Positions 46,597 to 56,407 of a stretch of DNA of 64,000 nt are shown here, in pieces (position 1 is the stretch's first letter; every line of letters begins with the position of its first letter). Made by a program: the position numbers and the translations under genes. The stretch lies in NCBI RefSeq assembly GCF_900114155.1, contig NZ_FOSC01000008.1:62001-126000 (forward strand). Direction: 5' to 3'. This stretch comes from Marinobacter persicus. GTDB taxonomy: Bacteria > Pseudomonadota > Gammaproteobacteria > Pseudomonadales > Oleiphilaceae. The notes beneath the pieces were generated by a model. That model searched no databases, was not told the origin of the DNA, and worked only from the letters and a program-made list of their open reading frames with translations.

Positions 46597-47760
46597 ATGC
46601 CGGAAGTTGACCGCACCCCCGATTGGCAACCCCGCTCAGAAGAGGCACTGAACAACCAACTGGCCACCTACGACCAGATGCGCGAAAGCTGCCCGGTGGC
46701 CTGGAGCGAGTACCAGCACTGGACCGTCTTCCGCCACGCAGACGTAATGACCGTTCTGAATGACCACGACACGTTCAGCAACGTGGTGTCCAGTCACCTG
46801 TCGGTGCCCAACGGCATGGATCCGCCAATCCACACGCCCTACCGGAAGGTGATTGAACCCTACTTTTCCGACCAGGCCATGGCCAGGTTTGAACCCACTT
46901 GCCGGAGCATCGCCCGTAAGCTGGTCAAAAAACTCCAGACCAACGAACCGTTTGATGCGGTGGATGCGCTCAGCCAGCCATTCGCGCTGCAAATCCAGTG
47001 CGCCTTCATGGGCTGGCCGGAATCCCTGCAGGCGCCACTGAACCAGTGGGTCAAGGCCAACCATCGGGCCACACTGTCCGGCGACAGGGAGGCCATGGCC
47101 TTTATTGCCGAGCAATTTGATGGCTATATCCGGCAGTTGCTCGAGGTTCGCCGGAACGCAGGCGCTGAGGCTGCCAAAGACAACACCAGCCTGCTTATGG
47201 AAGAAACCGTTAACGGACGTCGAATGACCGACGAAGAGCTGATCAGCCTGCTGCGCAACTGGACGGTAGGCGAGCTGGGCACCATCAGTGCCTGTGTGTC
47301 CATTCTGTTGAATTACCTGGCCAGCCATCCGGAACTGCACCGGCAACTGGCCCGGAACCCTTTGGAACTGCCGGAGGCAATTGATGAAATCCTGAGGATG
47401 GACGCGCCATTAATGTCCAACCGCCGCGTTACAACCAGGCCGGTCGAGCTTGGCGGGCGCACCATTCCGGCCGGCGAGAAAATCACGATTCTGTGGGCCT
47501 CGGCCAACCGGGACGAACGGGTATTCGGTGACCCGGACGCCTTCTGTCCGGCAAGGAACCACCAGAACAACCTGCTTTACGGCGCAGGCATCCATGTTTG
47601 CCCGGGCGCTCCCCTGGCCAGAATGGAATTAAGAATTCTGATGGAGGAGTGGCTGGCAGCGGTAACCAGGGTCACGGCAGCCGATCACTCAAAGCCTGAA
47701 CGGGCCTTGTTCCCGGCCGGTGGCTTTCATCACCTGCCACTGGTTGTCGAGAAACGTTAA
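46597..47760 (+). CDS. Cytochrome P450 next to nnrS, with non-standard I helix
   Basis: The product is 387 residues. The heme cysteine is Cys335 in LLYGAGIHVCPGAPLARMEL, and the ExxR motif is in IDEILRM. In the I helix the usual acid before the conserved threonine is replaced: ours reads GELGT at 225-229, with Gly228 where mono-oxygenases have Asp or Glu. The fungal NO-reducing P450 (CYP55) also lacks this acid, having Ala there. A GAGGAGG site precedes the ATG. nnrS follows at once, and the block is rich in NO genes, so a role in NO or reactive-nitrogen chemistry is inferred. No redox partner is encoded nearby, as would also hold for P450nor, which takes electrons directly from NAD(P)H. Confidence 0.85.
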   Translation: MPEVDRTPDWQPRSEEALNNQLATYDQMRESCPVAWSEYQHWTVFRHADVMTVLNDHDTFSNVVSSHLSVPNGMDPPIHTPYRKVIEPYFSDQAMARFEPTCRSIARKLVKKLQTNEPFDAVDALSQPFALQIQCAFMGWPESLQAPLNQWVKANHRATLSGDREAMAFIAEQFDGYIRQLLEVRRNAGAEAAKDNTSLLMEETVNGRRMTDEELISLLRNWTVGELGTISACVSILLNYLASHPELHRQLARNPLELPEAIDEILRMDAPLMSNRRVTTRPVELGGRTIPAGEKITILWASANRDERVFGDPDAFCPARNHQNNLLYGAGIHVCPGAPLARMELRILMEEWLAAVTRVTAADHSKPERALFPAGGFHHLPLVVEKR

Positions 47761-47778
47761 CCTTTGACACAGCACACA

Positions 47779-48924
47779 ATGGCGTCCGGCAAGACCAAAC
47801 CGTTTCACGCATTCTGGCTGTTTTTCCCTGCCGCGTCGGTGTGGGCCGCTCTGGCTGTGCCGCTTTCCATTCATGCGGTACTGTCAGGTTCCGGCTGGCC
47901 TCCCGGGCTTCTGGGCGCCGGCCATGGCCATGAGCTGATTTTCGGCTTTGCCCTCGCCCTTATCGCGGGGTATACCCTGGGTCCCCAGCCCTGGCGTATT
48001 CTTGCGCCCCTGTTCCTGCTCTGGCTGCTTGCCCGCCTGAGCTGGCTGCTGGCCCCGGATAACCTGGCCTCTCAGCTATTGAGCCCGGCCTTCGCCCTTT
48101 TGCTTGCGCGATACGTCGTTCCCAGGTTTCAGGCCGCCAAAAAGTGGCGCAACAAAATCGCCGGCCCGCTGATCCTGGTTCTTTGCCTGTTATCCGTGGT
48201 GTTCGGGTTGACGGCTTATGCCCGGGCCAGCTCCGCCTTTACCGCGCCGGATACACGCCAGATTATGGTGGTTGCCATTATTGGCCTGTTACTGCTGATG
48301 ACGTTTATGGGAGGCAGAATCATTGCCCCGGCAGTGGCGGGCACCCTGGAAAAACAAGGCATCAATCTGGAAGCGCGGGTGCAACCACGCATTGAGGGTG
48401 CGCTGCTGGTCATTCTGCCATTGGCCATGATTTTAACCATGGTACCAATACCCGACCGGGTGACGACTCCCCTTCTGCTGCTGGCGTCCGCTCTGATAGT
48501 GGTCCGCACTCTGCGCTGGAAACTGTGGCACTGCGCCCACCGGCCGGATTTGCTGGTACTGGCAACCGGATACCTCTGGCTTGCCGCGGGAGCAGGCCTG
48601 ACCGGCATGCACCTGTGGCAGGACAGGAACCCGCTTCCAGCGCTGCATGTCATCACCATCGGTGCTCTCGGCACACTGTCCATCAGCGTCATGCTGCGCC
48701 TGGCCTGGCAGCGTGCCAGGCGAAGCTTCCCTCCCACCTGGCAGGTGCTCGGCATTGCCGGCCTGATCCTGGTGGCGGCACTGGCGCGCCTGCAGGCTGG
48801 CACCACACCCTTCGCGCATCCTGAAACACTCTGGCTCTCAGCCACGTGCTGGTCGGCGGCTTACGGACTGTGTGCGACGCAACTGGTCTTGCTCTTTCGC
48901 CACAGCCAACAGCGCCGGAAATGA
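47779..48924 (+). CDS. nnrS: NnrS-family heme/copper membrane protein
   Basis: This protein of about 381 residues has 12 membrane helices. HAFWLFFPAASVWAALAVPL, then GAGHGHELIFGFALALIAGY (histidines for heme) and WLAAGAGLTGMHLWQDRNPL are NnrS features. NnrS protects against NO and nitrosative stress and is normally NO-induced. It begins 18 bases after the P450 stop, so the two are cotranscribed. The ATG at 47779 is chosen; a TTG five codons upstream is possible and neither has a strong ribosome site. Confidence 0.88.
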   Translation: MASGKTKPFHAFWLFFPAASVWAALAVPLSIHAVLSGSGWPPGLLGAGHGHELIFGFALALIAGYTLGPQPWRILAPLFLLWLLARLSWLLAPDNLASQLLSPAFALLLARYVVPRFQAAKKWRNKIAGPLILVLCLLSVVFGLTAYARASSAFTAPDTRQIMVVAIIGLLLLMTFMGGRIIAPAVAGTLEKQGINLEARVQPRIEGALLVILPLAMILTMVPIPDRVTTPLLLLASALIVVRTLRWKLWHCAHRPDLLVLATGYLWLAAGAGLTGMHLWQDRNPLPALHVITIGALGTLSISVMLRLAWQRARRSFPPTWQVLGIAGLILVAALARLQAGTTPFAHPETLWLSATCWSAAYGLCATQLVLLFRHSQQRRK

Positions 48925-48936
48925 TGGGTGCTCCCC

Positions 48937-50034
48937 TTACGATGATTCCGCAGAAACCAGCTTTCTCAATCGGCTCATCACATCCAGATTATTGGCTTCC
49001 ATGGCTTCCAACGCTCTCAGGGCGTCTTCGGGCCGGTTGTCCTGGTGTGCCTGCACGGCTTCGACGGCGTACACGTGCACCAGCCGATGCGGCTCCTCTA
49101 TCGCCTTGAAGTCCATTCGCCCGGCGTAGTGTTCATTTCCGTCACCCTGATAATACCACTGGCCAAGCCGGCACTCGGTCTCCGCTGGCAGGCTGTCTGC
49201 ACTGCGGTCTGACAGACCGGCCAGGATCTGATACACGGTAAGCTTGATCTCGAGCTCTTCCAGATTCGCCAGTTCAATTTCCGCCAGAAGGGCGGCGTTA
49301 CCCAGGGCCGTGGACGAATTGTCGGCAAGACCAATCAGCGACATCAAACGGTCCCGGGCGACTCCGGCTTCTTCAGCAAGCGCTTGCATCTCTTCGCTGC
49401 TCGACTTGCTGGCACCGGAGACCGCGGAGGTCTGGCTGCGGATCCGGTTGATGGCTTCATCGATTTCACGGGTGGCCTCGCCGGCCCTGAACGCAAGGTT
49501 ACGAACCTCCGTTGCCACCACGCTGAACCCCCGACCATGCTCGCCGGCCCTCGCCGCTTCAATACTGGCGTTCAGGGCAAGCAATGAGGTCTGGTCAGAC
49601 ACACCATCAATGACATCCACCAGTGACGTGATACTCCCGGTTTCTGCCTCCAGTGCTTCCATCTGCCCGGCTGAACTCACAGCCCTCTCACGGGCACCAT
49701 CCAGACGCTGAACCAGCGTTGCCATGCCATCCCGCACCTGACCGGATTCATCACGGGTCTTCAAGGCCTCGCTGCGACGGGAGCCAAGCAAGTGCGACAA
49801 ATCGCTGAAAGACCCCTTGAGTTCGGTCAATGAGGAACCGAACTGACCGAGACCGGCCATCAATCGATGCCCGAGCTGAAGCTCTGCCCGTGTTTTCGTC
49901 AGGGCCCGGCGCTCCTGCTCCAACTCCGCCTCCAGCTCGCCGTTTCGCTCACTGACTTCGGCAAATGCCTTGTTCAGTTCCGACAGCTCCGCTTCCAGCA
50001 CCTTCGCGCGCTTGATGGATGACCAAAAACCCAT
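48937..50034 (-). CDS. Soluble chemoreceptor with CZB-type domain
   Basis: This 365-residue protein has no membrane helix. An N-terminal coiled coil (residues about 10-60) precedes the chemoreceptor signalling hairpin [34 protein letters not shown]-terminal CZB domain follows ([28 protein letters not shown]). CZB domains bind zinc through three His and one Cys. Here the first His, normally in a LDH motif, appears replaced ([10 protein letters not shown]). The ATG at 50034 has GGAG eight bases upstream. It is convergent with nnrS. Confidence 0.83.
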   Translation of the reverse strand: MGFWSSIKRAKVLEAELSELNKAFAEVSERNGELEAELEQERRALTKTRAELQLGHRLMAGLGQFGSSLTELKGSFSDLSHLLGSRRSEALKTRDESGQVRDGMATLVQRLDGARERAVSSAGQMEALEAETGSITSLVDVIDGVSDQTSLLALNASIEAARAGEHGRGFSVVATEVRNLAFRAGEATREIDEAINRIRSQTSAVSGASKSSSEEMQALAEEAGVARDRLMSLIGLADNSSTALGNAALLAEIELANLEELEIKLTVYQILAGLSDRSADSLPAETECRLGQWYYQGDGNEHYAGRMDFKAIEEPHRLVHVYAVEAVQAHQDNRPEDALRALEAMEANNLDVMSRLRKLVSAESS

Positions 50035-50142
50035 ACCAATGCTCCAGCCTTTCAATTTCATTCATATTGTATACATGTTTATGGGCAAAGCAGTAAGGAT
50101 TTGTTACAGGGAAACGGTCAATGCCCGGGACAGGAAATGCCT

Positions 50143-50505
50143 TCAGAGCTGCCCGTTCAGGATATAGCTCCGAAGGGCCACGGCATTGTTGTGTTCGGTA
50201 TCCTTCGCGGCAAATACCAGCGTTATCCGCTGGTGGTCATCAAGCAACTGCCGGAGTGTACTCAGGTCTTCCTCGGCCTCGTCGGCTTTGAGTTCCTTCA
50301 GATAGCGCTCGCGGAACTCCGGCCACTTGCCCGGCTCGTGGCCAAACCATTTGCGCAGTTCGGTAGACGGGGCCAGTCCTTTCAGCCAATGGGCAATGTC
50401 GGCATCTTCTTTAGAGACCCCCCGGGGCCAGATACGATCAACCAATACTCGCGGGCCGTCGGAGCGGGCAGCGGTGTCGTAGGCTCTTTTCAGGCGAACT
50501 TCCAT
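50143..50505 (-). CDS. DUF488-family protein
   Basis: The product is 120 residues with VRLKRAYDTAARSDGPRVLV, then DRIWPRGVSKEDADIAHWLK, and RKWFGHEPGKWPEFRERYLK, the DUF488 (YeaO) pattern. Function is unknown; some homologues are linked to nucleic acid or uric acid metabolism without proof. It is a lone gene between two signalling genes. Confidence 0.85.
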   Translation of the reverse strand: MEVRLKRAYDTAARSDGPRVLVDRIWPRGVSKEDADIAHWLKGLAPSTELRKWFGHEPGKWPEFRERYLKELKADEAEEDLSTLRQLLDDHQRITLVFAAKDTEHNNAVALRSYILNGQL

Positions 50506-50590
50506 GGGTACACTCCGGAATAATAACTGGAATTTCCAGCCTACTCCCGGATATCGGGAGTTTCAAAAAGGTAAGAGGCTGATGGCAGCC

Positions 50591-51562
50591 TCAGGTCATT
50601 ACTGAAGGCAGATCCAGCTTGACACACTCCGATGCGGGAATCGGCTTGCTGAAATAGTAGCCCTGAAAGGCGTCACACTCATTCGCAACCAGAAGCTCAA
50701 GCTCTTCTCTGCTTTCCACTCCCTCGGCGATTGTGGTCAACTCCAGCGAATGGGCCATTGCGATGATCGCCTTCACCAATCCCTGTTTTTTGGGATCAAG
50801 ATGGACATCTCGAACGAAGCTCAGATCAATTTTCAGATGGTCTATGGGAAATTCTCTCAGATAGGACAGACTTGAATACCCGGTTCCAAAGTCATCGATG
50901 GCCAGGCGGAAGCCCATGGCTCTCAGCTCTCGAAGCGTCTTCAGGGTGTTTTCGATGTGGACGGTTGCGGCATGCTCGGTTATCTCAAGCTCTATCAGGC
51001 TGGAAGGCACCCCGGTGGCGTCAAGAATAGCTCTCAGATCATCCACAAATTCGGACCGGGAGAAGAGCGCCGCCGAAACGTTGATCGCTACGGGTAAAAC
51101 CGGTGTCTGCGGCTCCTTTAACCATTGCGCCAACTGGGCAACAGCTGCCTTGATGACCCAACGATCCACCTCAACAATTTGCCCGCTGTCTTCCGCTGCC
51201 GGGATGAATTCACCGGGAGACACCATCCCCGTCTCCGGCTTGTTCCAGCGGACTAAGGCTTCATACCCGACAGTCCGGAAGCGGCCATCCGCAGCAAACT
51301 CGGTTTTCGGTTGGTACAACAGGAACAGCTCATCTTCGCTAATGGCCTTTTGCAATGCCGGTTTCAGAGCGACGCGGAATTGAACTTTATCCTGCATGGA
51401 TTTGGCGAAAAAGCTGACTCTGCCGCGCCCTTCGTTTTTTGCCTGATACATTGCCGTATCAGCCGCCTGTATCAATTCACCCAACGTATCTCCATCCAGA
51501 AAAAGCACCGCGACACCGACACTCGCGCCCACGTGCAGCCGCGCGCCCTCAATATCGAACAC
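50591..51562 (-). pseudogene. Broken MASE1-GGDEF-EAL gene, 3' part (half GGDEF plus EAL)
   Basis: The frame encodes the last third of a GGDEF domain (GARLHVGASVGVAVLFLDGD; ELIQAADTAMYQAKNEGRGR) and then a full EAL phosphodiesterase domain with YEALVRWNKPETG, DDFGTGYSSLSYLREF and a proper terminus. The GGDEF signature and diguanylate active site are missing. The only in-frame starts are a GTG at 51562 or inside the domain, with no ribosome site. It is joined to MASE1 sequence in another frame at about 51590, so an internal deletion is likely. Confidence 0.75.
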
Positions 51563-51567
51563 GGGTT

Positions 51568-52080
51568 TTATGGCATCGAACTGCTCTCCCGTAAACCTTC
51601 CACGCCTGAAGAGGCAATCGCGTCAGCGGTATAGCTGGCGAGCCCGACAAGCAGCAGCACAAGAAGACTCTGGTAAAGCGGAAACCGCACAGAGGCCACC
51701 AGAAGGATGGTAGAGAAGTAGCTGTAACTGGGTAATTCTGGCCCTCGCGGGTTGGCCACGGAGAAAAGCACCAGCGCGGCCATAACGGCACCAAAAGCAA
51801 ACAAAGGGAATTGGCCACCCCAGAATTCATCACTGAAGCCGCTCTCGGATTCGTATTGCTCAATAAGAAACAATATGGCCGGGGCGACCAGCGCAATGGA
51901 GGTGAAGCGTGAGACGGACCACCAGAGAAAAGCATTGCCGAAGGTTTGCCAGTCTGCCGGTCCGTTCAGATAAAGCGACAGCAGGGCCACCAGGAATGAC
52001 GAAATCAAGGCCGGAAACAGTGCACCCACCCAGGAAAACCAGATCACCTTCTTCTGGGTGTCTGGCAGATCACGATTCAA
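51568..52080 (-). pseudogene. Broken MASE1-GGDEF-EAL gene, 5' part (partial MASE1)
   Basis: This is a 170-codon open frame with a TTG start and no ATG. It encodes four or more membrane helices of the MASE1 sensor (VIWFSWVGALFPALISSFLV; WWSVSRFTSIALVAPAILFL; FSTILLVASVRFPLYQSLLV). It reads back in frame to near the ubiV stop, so the N-terminal third of MASE1 is absent. At 51590 it is interrupted by a join to the GGDEF half in a different frame. Together with the downstream EAL fragment it represents one gene that has lost its start and its middle. Confidence 0.7.
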
Positions 52081-52178
52081 CCCGGCAAAACACAGGAAGA
52101 CGAGACGACCCTGTTCATCGATTATCCTCAGTTGTGATCTTAAAGCGACAACCAGGAATTCTTTTGAATCGCCGTCCT

Positions 52179-53078
52179 TCAGACGCTTTCTTTAAGGAAG
52201 TCCATTCCCGGCTTGCCGTACCAATAGCCGTTACAAGGTGGCGCTTCCACCAATTGTAATGGGTCGGTATCGGGCATTTCTCCGCGGCGCACCTGATCAA
52301 AACGTTTCACCACATCCGCCATGCCCTGGTGTTCCGGGCTCAGACGCACGGTGCCAACGCCCATACGCTCCATATCCGGCAATTCCCTCATCAGGTCATA
52401 GCGGGAGCCGGACAGCGTGGATATGCCGTTAATCCGGAACAGTTCCTGGCTTTCCCGGGAACGCAGTTCCATGCCATCCGGGTGCTCCAGGCAACGGAAC
52501 TGGCAGTTGTCCTTGGGCAGGTTGTAATGGCGGGCGGTAAAACAGCGGGACGACCAGGCCAGGGGCAGGAACCCCCAGGAGAACACTTCCGCCGGCAAGT
52601 CCAGACCCTCCTGCTCCAGCTCGGCGATCAGCTGTGCCAGTGTCTCTTTACCCAGCTCCACCGGCAGGTTCCAGCCCTGCAATCCCTGTCTGGCCAGAAT
52701 CTTCAGGGTCGCGGTGTTATAGATATTCATGGAGGGGCCGGTGACGAACGGCAGGTTGTTGCGAATGGCTACCTGCAACGCACTCTGGTCATTCGCCTCC
52801 ACCAGAAACTCGTCCTGCTCACAGAACTTGCGAAGCCGGCGCAGGTCGGCTTCGGACTCGACCAGCGTGAGAGTGGACAGCACCACGTTCTTGCCACAGG
52901 CTTTCAGGTCCCGGGCAAGGTCGAGCCAGTCATCCGGTTTCAGTTCCCGGCGGCGGGAGCACACCACTTCGCCCAGATAAATTGTATCCACCGGCCATTC
53001 CGCGGCCTGACCGTAGAAATCAAAAACCGACTGCTTGCTCCAGAACCAGAGGATCGGACCCAGGGAAAGTTTCATCAT
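52179..53078 (-). CDS. ubiV: Anaerobic ubiquinone biosynthesis protein UbiV
   Basis: This 299-residue U32-family protein has cysteines at 40, 179, 192 and 196, the 4Fe-4S ligands of UbiV ([29 protein letters not shown]). It works with UbiU to hydroxylate the ubiquinone ring without oxygen. It lies 12 bases downstream of ubiU. The stop lies immediately before the broken MASE1 gene. Confidence 0.93.
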   Translation of the reverse strand: MMKLSLGPILWFWSKQSVFDFYGQAAEWPVDTIYLGEVVCSRRRELKPDDWLDLARDLKACGKNVVLSTLTLVESEADLRRLRKFCEQDEFLVEANDQSALQVAIRNNLPFVTGPSMNIYNTATLKILARQGLQGWNLPVELGKETLAQLIAELEQEGLDLPAEVFSWGFLPLAWSSRCFTARHYNLPKDNCQFRCLEHPDGMELRSRESQELFRINGISTLSGSRYDLMRELPDMERMGVGTVRLSPEHQGMADVVKRFDQVRRGEMPDTDPLQLVEAPPCNGYWYGKPGMDFLKESV

Positions 53079-53090
53079 AAAAGGTACACC

Positions 53091-54086
53091 CTATTTCCAT
53101 TTGCGATGATAGGCACCGATGGTGGTCAGCCCGCCCTCGGAAAGCCCGGCCAGCGTATGGTTCCAGGCAGGCTCCACGGAGAAATGCTGGCTGTTGGCAC
53201 TCACCCGGTCCAGAGCCTGCCGCCAGGTACCCGCCACGTCGGCAATGTAGGCGGGGCTGCGTTGGCGGCCCTCAATTTTCACCGCGCTGATGCCCAGCTC
53301 TTTAAGCTCCGGCAACAAATCCAGAGTGTTCAGGCTCACCGGTTCCTCGATGGCGTGGTAAACACTGCCTTCCACTTCAAACCGCCCCTTGCACAGGGTG
53401 GGGTAACCGGCCGACTCTCCCGGTCCGTAGCGGTCAATCAGCACCTCGTTCAGGCGTGATTCCAGGCCATCCGGTGTTTCCTGCCAGCGCACGGCCTTGG
53501 CGGGCGAACAGGCGCCACGGGTATTGGGGGATTCGTCGGTTAAATAAGAAGAGAGATAACACCGGCCTTCGGCCATGATGCACAGGCTACCGAAAGCAAA
53601 CACTTCCAGCTCCACCGGGCTGTGTTTGGCCACGCCCCGCACCTGGTCCAGCGACAATACCCGGGGCAACACGGCACGGCGGATATCGAAGTTATCTTTG
53701 TAGAAGGAAAGAGCCTCGTGACTGGTGGCCGAACCCTGCACTGACAAATGGCGCGGAATGTGCGGGTACTTGTTCGCGGCGTAATCCAGCAATCCCATGT
53801 CCGCCAGGATAATGGCATCCACACCCAGACCGGCTGCCCGGTCCACAGCGGCTTTCCATTGTTGCCAGCCATCGGGCTGGGGATAGGTGTTGATGGCGCA
53901 GAACACCCGCTTTCCGCGGGCGTGGGCATAATCAATACCTTCACTGGCGCGTTTATCATTGAAATTCAGGCCGGCAAACTGGCGGGCATTGGTGCTGTCC
54001 CTGAAACCGATGTACACCGCATCGGCTCCGTGGTCGATGGCTTTTTTCAGGGCGGGCAGACTACCCGCCGGGCACACAAGTTCCAT
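53091..54086 (-). CDS. ubiU: Anaerobic ubiquinone biosynthesis protein UbiU
   Basis: This 331-residue U32-family protein starts MELVCPAGSLPALKKAIDHG. Cysteines at 169, 176, 193 and 232 (FGSLCIMAEGRCYLSS; TRGACSPAK; LCKGRF) match the 4Fe-4S ligands of E. coli UbiU position for position. UbiU and UbiV form a complex for oxygen-independent ring hydroxylation. It heads the ubiUV operon, with an FNR/Dnr-type box and a NarL-type site upstream. Confidence 0.94.
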   Translation of the reverse strand: MELVCPAGSLPALKKAIDHGADAVYIGFRDSTNARQFAGLNFNDKRASEGIDYAHARGKRVFCAINTYPQPDGWQQWKAAVDRAAGLGVDAIILADMGLLDYAANKYPHIPRHLSVQGSATSHEALSFYKDNFDIRRAVLPRVLSLDQVRGVAKHSPVELEVFAFGSLCIMAEGRCYLSSYLTDESPNTRGACSPAKAVRWQETPDGLESRLNEVLIDRYGPGESAGYPTLCKGRFEVEGSVYHAIEEPVSLNTLDLLPELKELGISAVKIEGRQRSPAYIADVAGTWRQALDRVSANSQHFSVEPAWNHTLAGLSEGGLTTIGAYHRKWK

Positions 54087-54142
54087 GACGCTCTCCGGTA
54101 AAACAGACCGGATCACCTTAGGCGGTCACGGCCATGGCCACC

Positions 54143-54156
54143 TTGACCTTTGTCAG
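54143..54156. promoter_or_regulatory. FNR/Dnr-type box before ubiUV
   Basis: TTGAC-CTTT-GTCAG fits the TTGAY-N4-RTCAA pattern in nine of ten positions. It lies 56 bases upstream of the ubiU start. With the NarL-type site next to it, it suggests the operon needs both low oxygen or NO and nitrate. Confidence 0.6.
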
Positions 54157-54177
54157 AACAAACGAACAATCCCGGGG

Positions 54178-54193
54178 TACCCATAAAGAGGTA
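54178..54193. promoter_or_regulatory. NarL-type 7-2-7 site before ubiUV
   Basis: TACCCAT-AA-AGAGGTA is a perfect inverted pair of TACYYMT-type heptamers with the two-base spacing NarL dimers prefer. Further heptamers (TACTCTA, TACCCCT) follow within 25 bases. It lies between ubiUV and the divergent NIT chemoreceptor gene and may serve either. narX and narL are in the same window. Confidence 0.62.
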
Positions 54194-54366
54194 CTCTACG
54201 CACTACCCCTTAGCCATACTTTAATCTTTTAAAATCATAGACCTAACAAACACTTACAAAACGTTACGAACAACAAGCTACCTAAATATTTACCCCAACA
54301 CGTCGATATCTCATTTAGCTACACTCACCCATAATCGTCGGAGCAATTATTCGAAGGGGCTCGACC

Positions 54367-56391
54367 ATGACTTTCATCAACAACCTTTCAATGCGCGGCA
54401 AGCTGACTATCCTGGTGCTTCCCGCCCTGATCGTACTGGTTCTGTTTGCTGCCCAGAGCATCATGGGCAGTGTTAATGAACTGTCGAATACCCGACAACT
54501 GCAGAACATGGTCAAGCTCGCCGAGCTGGGTGACCCGGTGGCCGAAGAGCTGCAGCGGGAGCGGGGACGCTCAGCTGTTTTCCTGGCCAGCCAGGCCGGC
54601 TCCAGTGACGCCAACTCCGCCGCCGATGCCTTGAAGAAACAACGGCAGGCAAGCAACCGGGCCCTGACGGGTTACCAGAATGGTCTGAACCAACTGCTGG
54701 AAAGTGCGGATTTCGACGACTCCGTGCGCCGCAGCATCAATACCTTCGAACGCCATATTGAAGAGCTCAAGACCCTGCGCCAGCAGATCGACAACCGGGA
54801 TATTGGCGGTGCCGGCTCGGCCAGCCAGTACACCGGATTCATCATGGAAATCGTCAACCGGGTACCACTGCTGGTGCGTCGGGCTACCGATCCCGAGCTG
54901 ACCCGCCAGATCAACGGCTATTTTGCCCTGGCCGAAGCCGCCGAGATGTCCGGCCGTGAGCGCGCCACCGGTGCCGGCCTGATACGCAGCGGTGATTTTG
55001 ACCTGCCTTCGGTTGGCCAGGTTACCGCCCTGGCGGGTCGCCAGGATGCGTACCAGCGCGCGGCTGCCGCCACGCTGCCCAGCAACAGCCCACTGCGTGA
55101 ACGTATCGAGGCCTTCCCGGATTCCGCCGAACATCAGGCCGTAGCGGAACAGCGTGAAACCCTTCTGAGCAGCCCTTCCGGCATGTATGCGCTGGAGGCT
55201 ACTGACTGGTTCGCCGCGACCACCGACCGAATTGATGCCATGAACGACATTCGCACCGACATGCTGGAACAGGTTGACCAGCTGTCTGCACAAGCCGTTG
55301 CTGCGGCCCGCAACAGCCTGATTACCGTCTCGGTTATTACAGCCGCCGCCGTGGCACTGGTGATTATCCTGATGCTGGTGATCATTCATGCCATTCATCG
55401 CCAGGTGCACACCCTGCGCAGCAATCTGCATGAGGCCATGGACAACAAAGACCTGAGCCACGAGATCCCGGTCACCAGTAAGGACGAGATCGGCACCATT
55501 GCCGAAGCCATCAACCAGCTGTTCTCCCGCTTCAGCGTAGCGCTGCTGCAAATTGACAAATCCAGCGTTCAGCTGGCCACAGCCACCGAGGAAACCAGCA
55601 ACACGGCCGACCAGAACGCCAGCCAGATGAAGAAACAACAGCAACAGATCGAACAGGTGGCGGCGGCCACCGAGGAAATGTCGTCTACCTCAGAGGAGAT
55701 TTCCCAGAACACCCAGGAAGTGGCCGACGCATCCAACCGCGCCATGGAAAAGAGCGAAACCGGCGAGCGCGTGTTACACTCCAACGTTTCGCAGATCCGG
55801 TCGCTGGCGAAGTCCGTGCAGGAAGTTAACCAGGTCATTGAAGAACTGGAGAAACGCAGCGGCACCATCAGCGATGTGGTGGACGTCATCCGCAAGGTGG
55901 CGGACCAGACCAACCTGCTGGCATTGAACGCCGCTATCGAGGCGGCGCGGGCCGGCGAACACGGTCGAGGCTTTGCCGTGGTGGCTGACGAAGTGCGCAC
56001 ACTGGCGCAGCAGACTCACGAGTCCACCACCCAGATTGAGGACATTATTAACGGGTTCAAGGACATCACCGACAATGCCAGCCGTTCGATCATTGCCAGC
56101 CACAAGCTGGCCAATGAAGCCAGCGAGCAGGCCTCGGAAATGGAAAGAACCTTCTCGGAAATCCTCACTGACGTGAACCGGATTTCCGATATGGCCACCC
56201 AGATTGCCACCGCCTCGGAAGAACAGGTGGCGGTCACCCGGGAGTTGGCCGTCAGCATGGAGTCTGTCAGTGAAGTTGCTATCCTGTCCCTGACCGGGTC
56301 GCAGGAGATCACGGAAGTTACCCAAGAGCAGGCGCGTCTTGCTCGAGAGCTACAGGATCTGGCTAACGAATTTAAAGTCAAAGAAACTTGA
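54367..56391 (+). CDS. Methyl-accepting chemotaxis protein with NIT (nitrate/nitrite) domain
   Basis: This 674-residue protein has an N-terminal helix (residues 10-30) and a periplasmic NIT domain ([40 protein letters not shown] region). A second helix follows near 320-342, then HAMP and the signalling domain with [23 protein letters not shown] domains sense nitrate or nitrite. The next gene carries a second NIT domain. The upstream region is shared with ubiUV and has NarL-type sites. Confidence 0.88.
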   Translation: MTFINNLSMRGKLTILVLPALIVLVLFAAQSIMGSVNELSNTRQLQNMVKLAELGDPVAEELQRERGRSAVFLASQAGSSDANSAADALKKQRQASNRALTGYQNGLNQLLESADFDDSVRRSINTFERHIEELKTLRQQIDNRDIGGAGSASQYTGFIMEIVNRVPLLVRRATDPELTRQINGYFALAEAAEMSGRERATGAGLIRSGDFDLPSVGQVTALAGRQDAYQRAAAATLPSNSPLRERIEAFPDSAEHQAVAEQRETLLSSPSGMYALEATDWFAATTDRIDAMNDIRTDMLEQVDQLSAQAVAAARNSLITVSVITAAAVALVIILMLVIIHAIHRQVHTLRSNLHEAMDNKDLSHEIPVTSKDEIGTIAEAINQLFSRFSVALLQIDKSSVQLATATEETSNTADQNASQMKKQQQQIEQVAAATEEMSSTSEEISQNTQEVADASNRAMEKSETGERVLHSNVSQIRSLAKSVQEVNQVIEELEKRSGTISDVVDVIRKVADQTNLLALNAAIEAARAGEHGRGFAVVADEVRTLAQQTHESTTQIEDIINGFKDITDNASRSIIASHKLANEASEQASEMERTFSEILTDVNRISDMATQIATASEEQVAVTRELAVSMESVSEVAILSLTGSQEITEVTQEQARLARELQDLANEFKVKET

Positions 56392-56407
56392 GGCCGGATA
56401 ACCGAGA

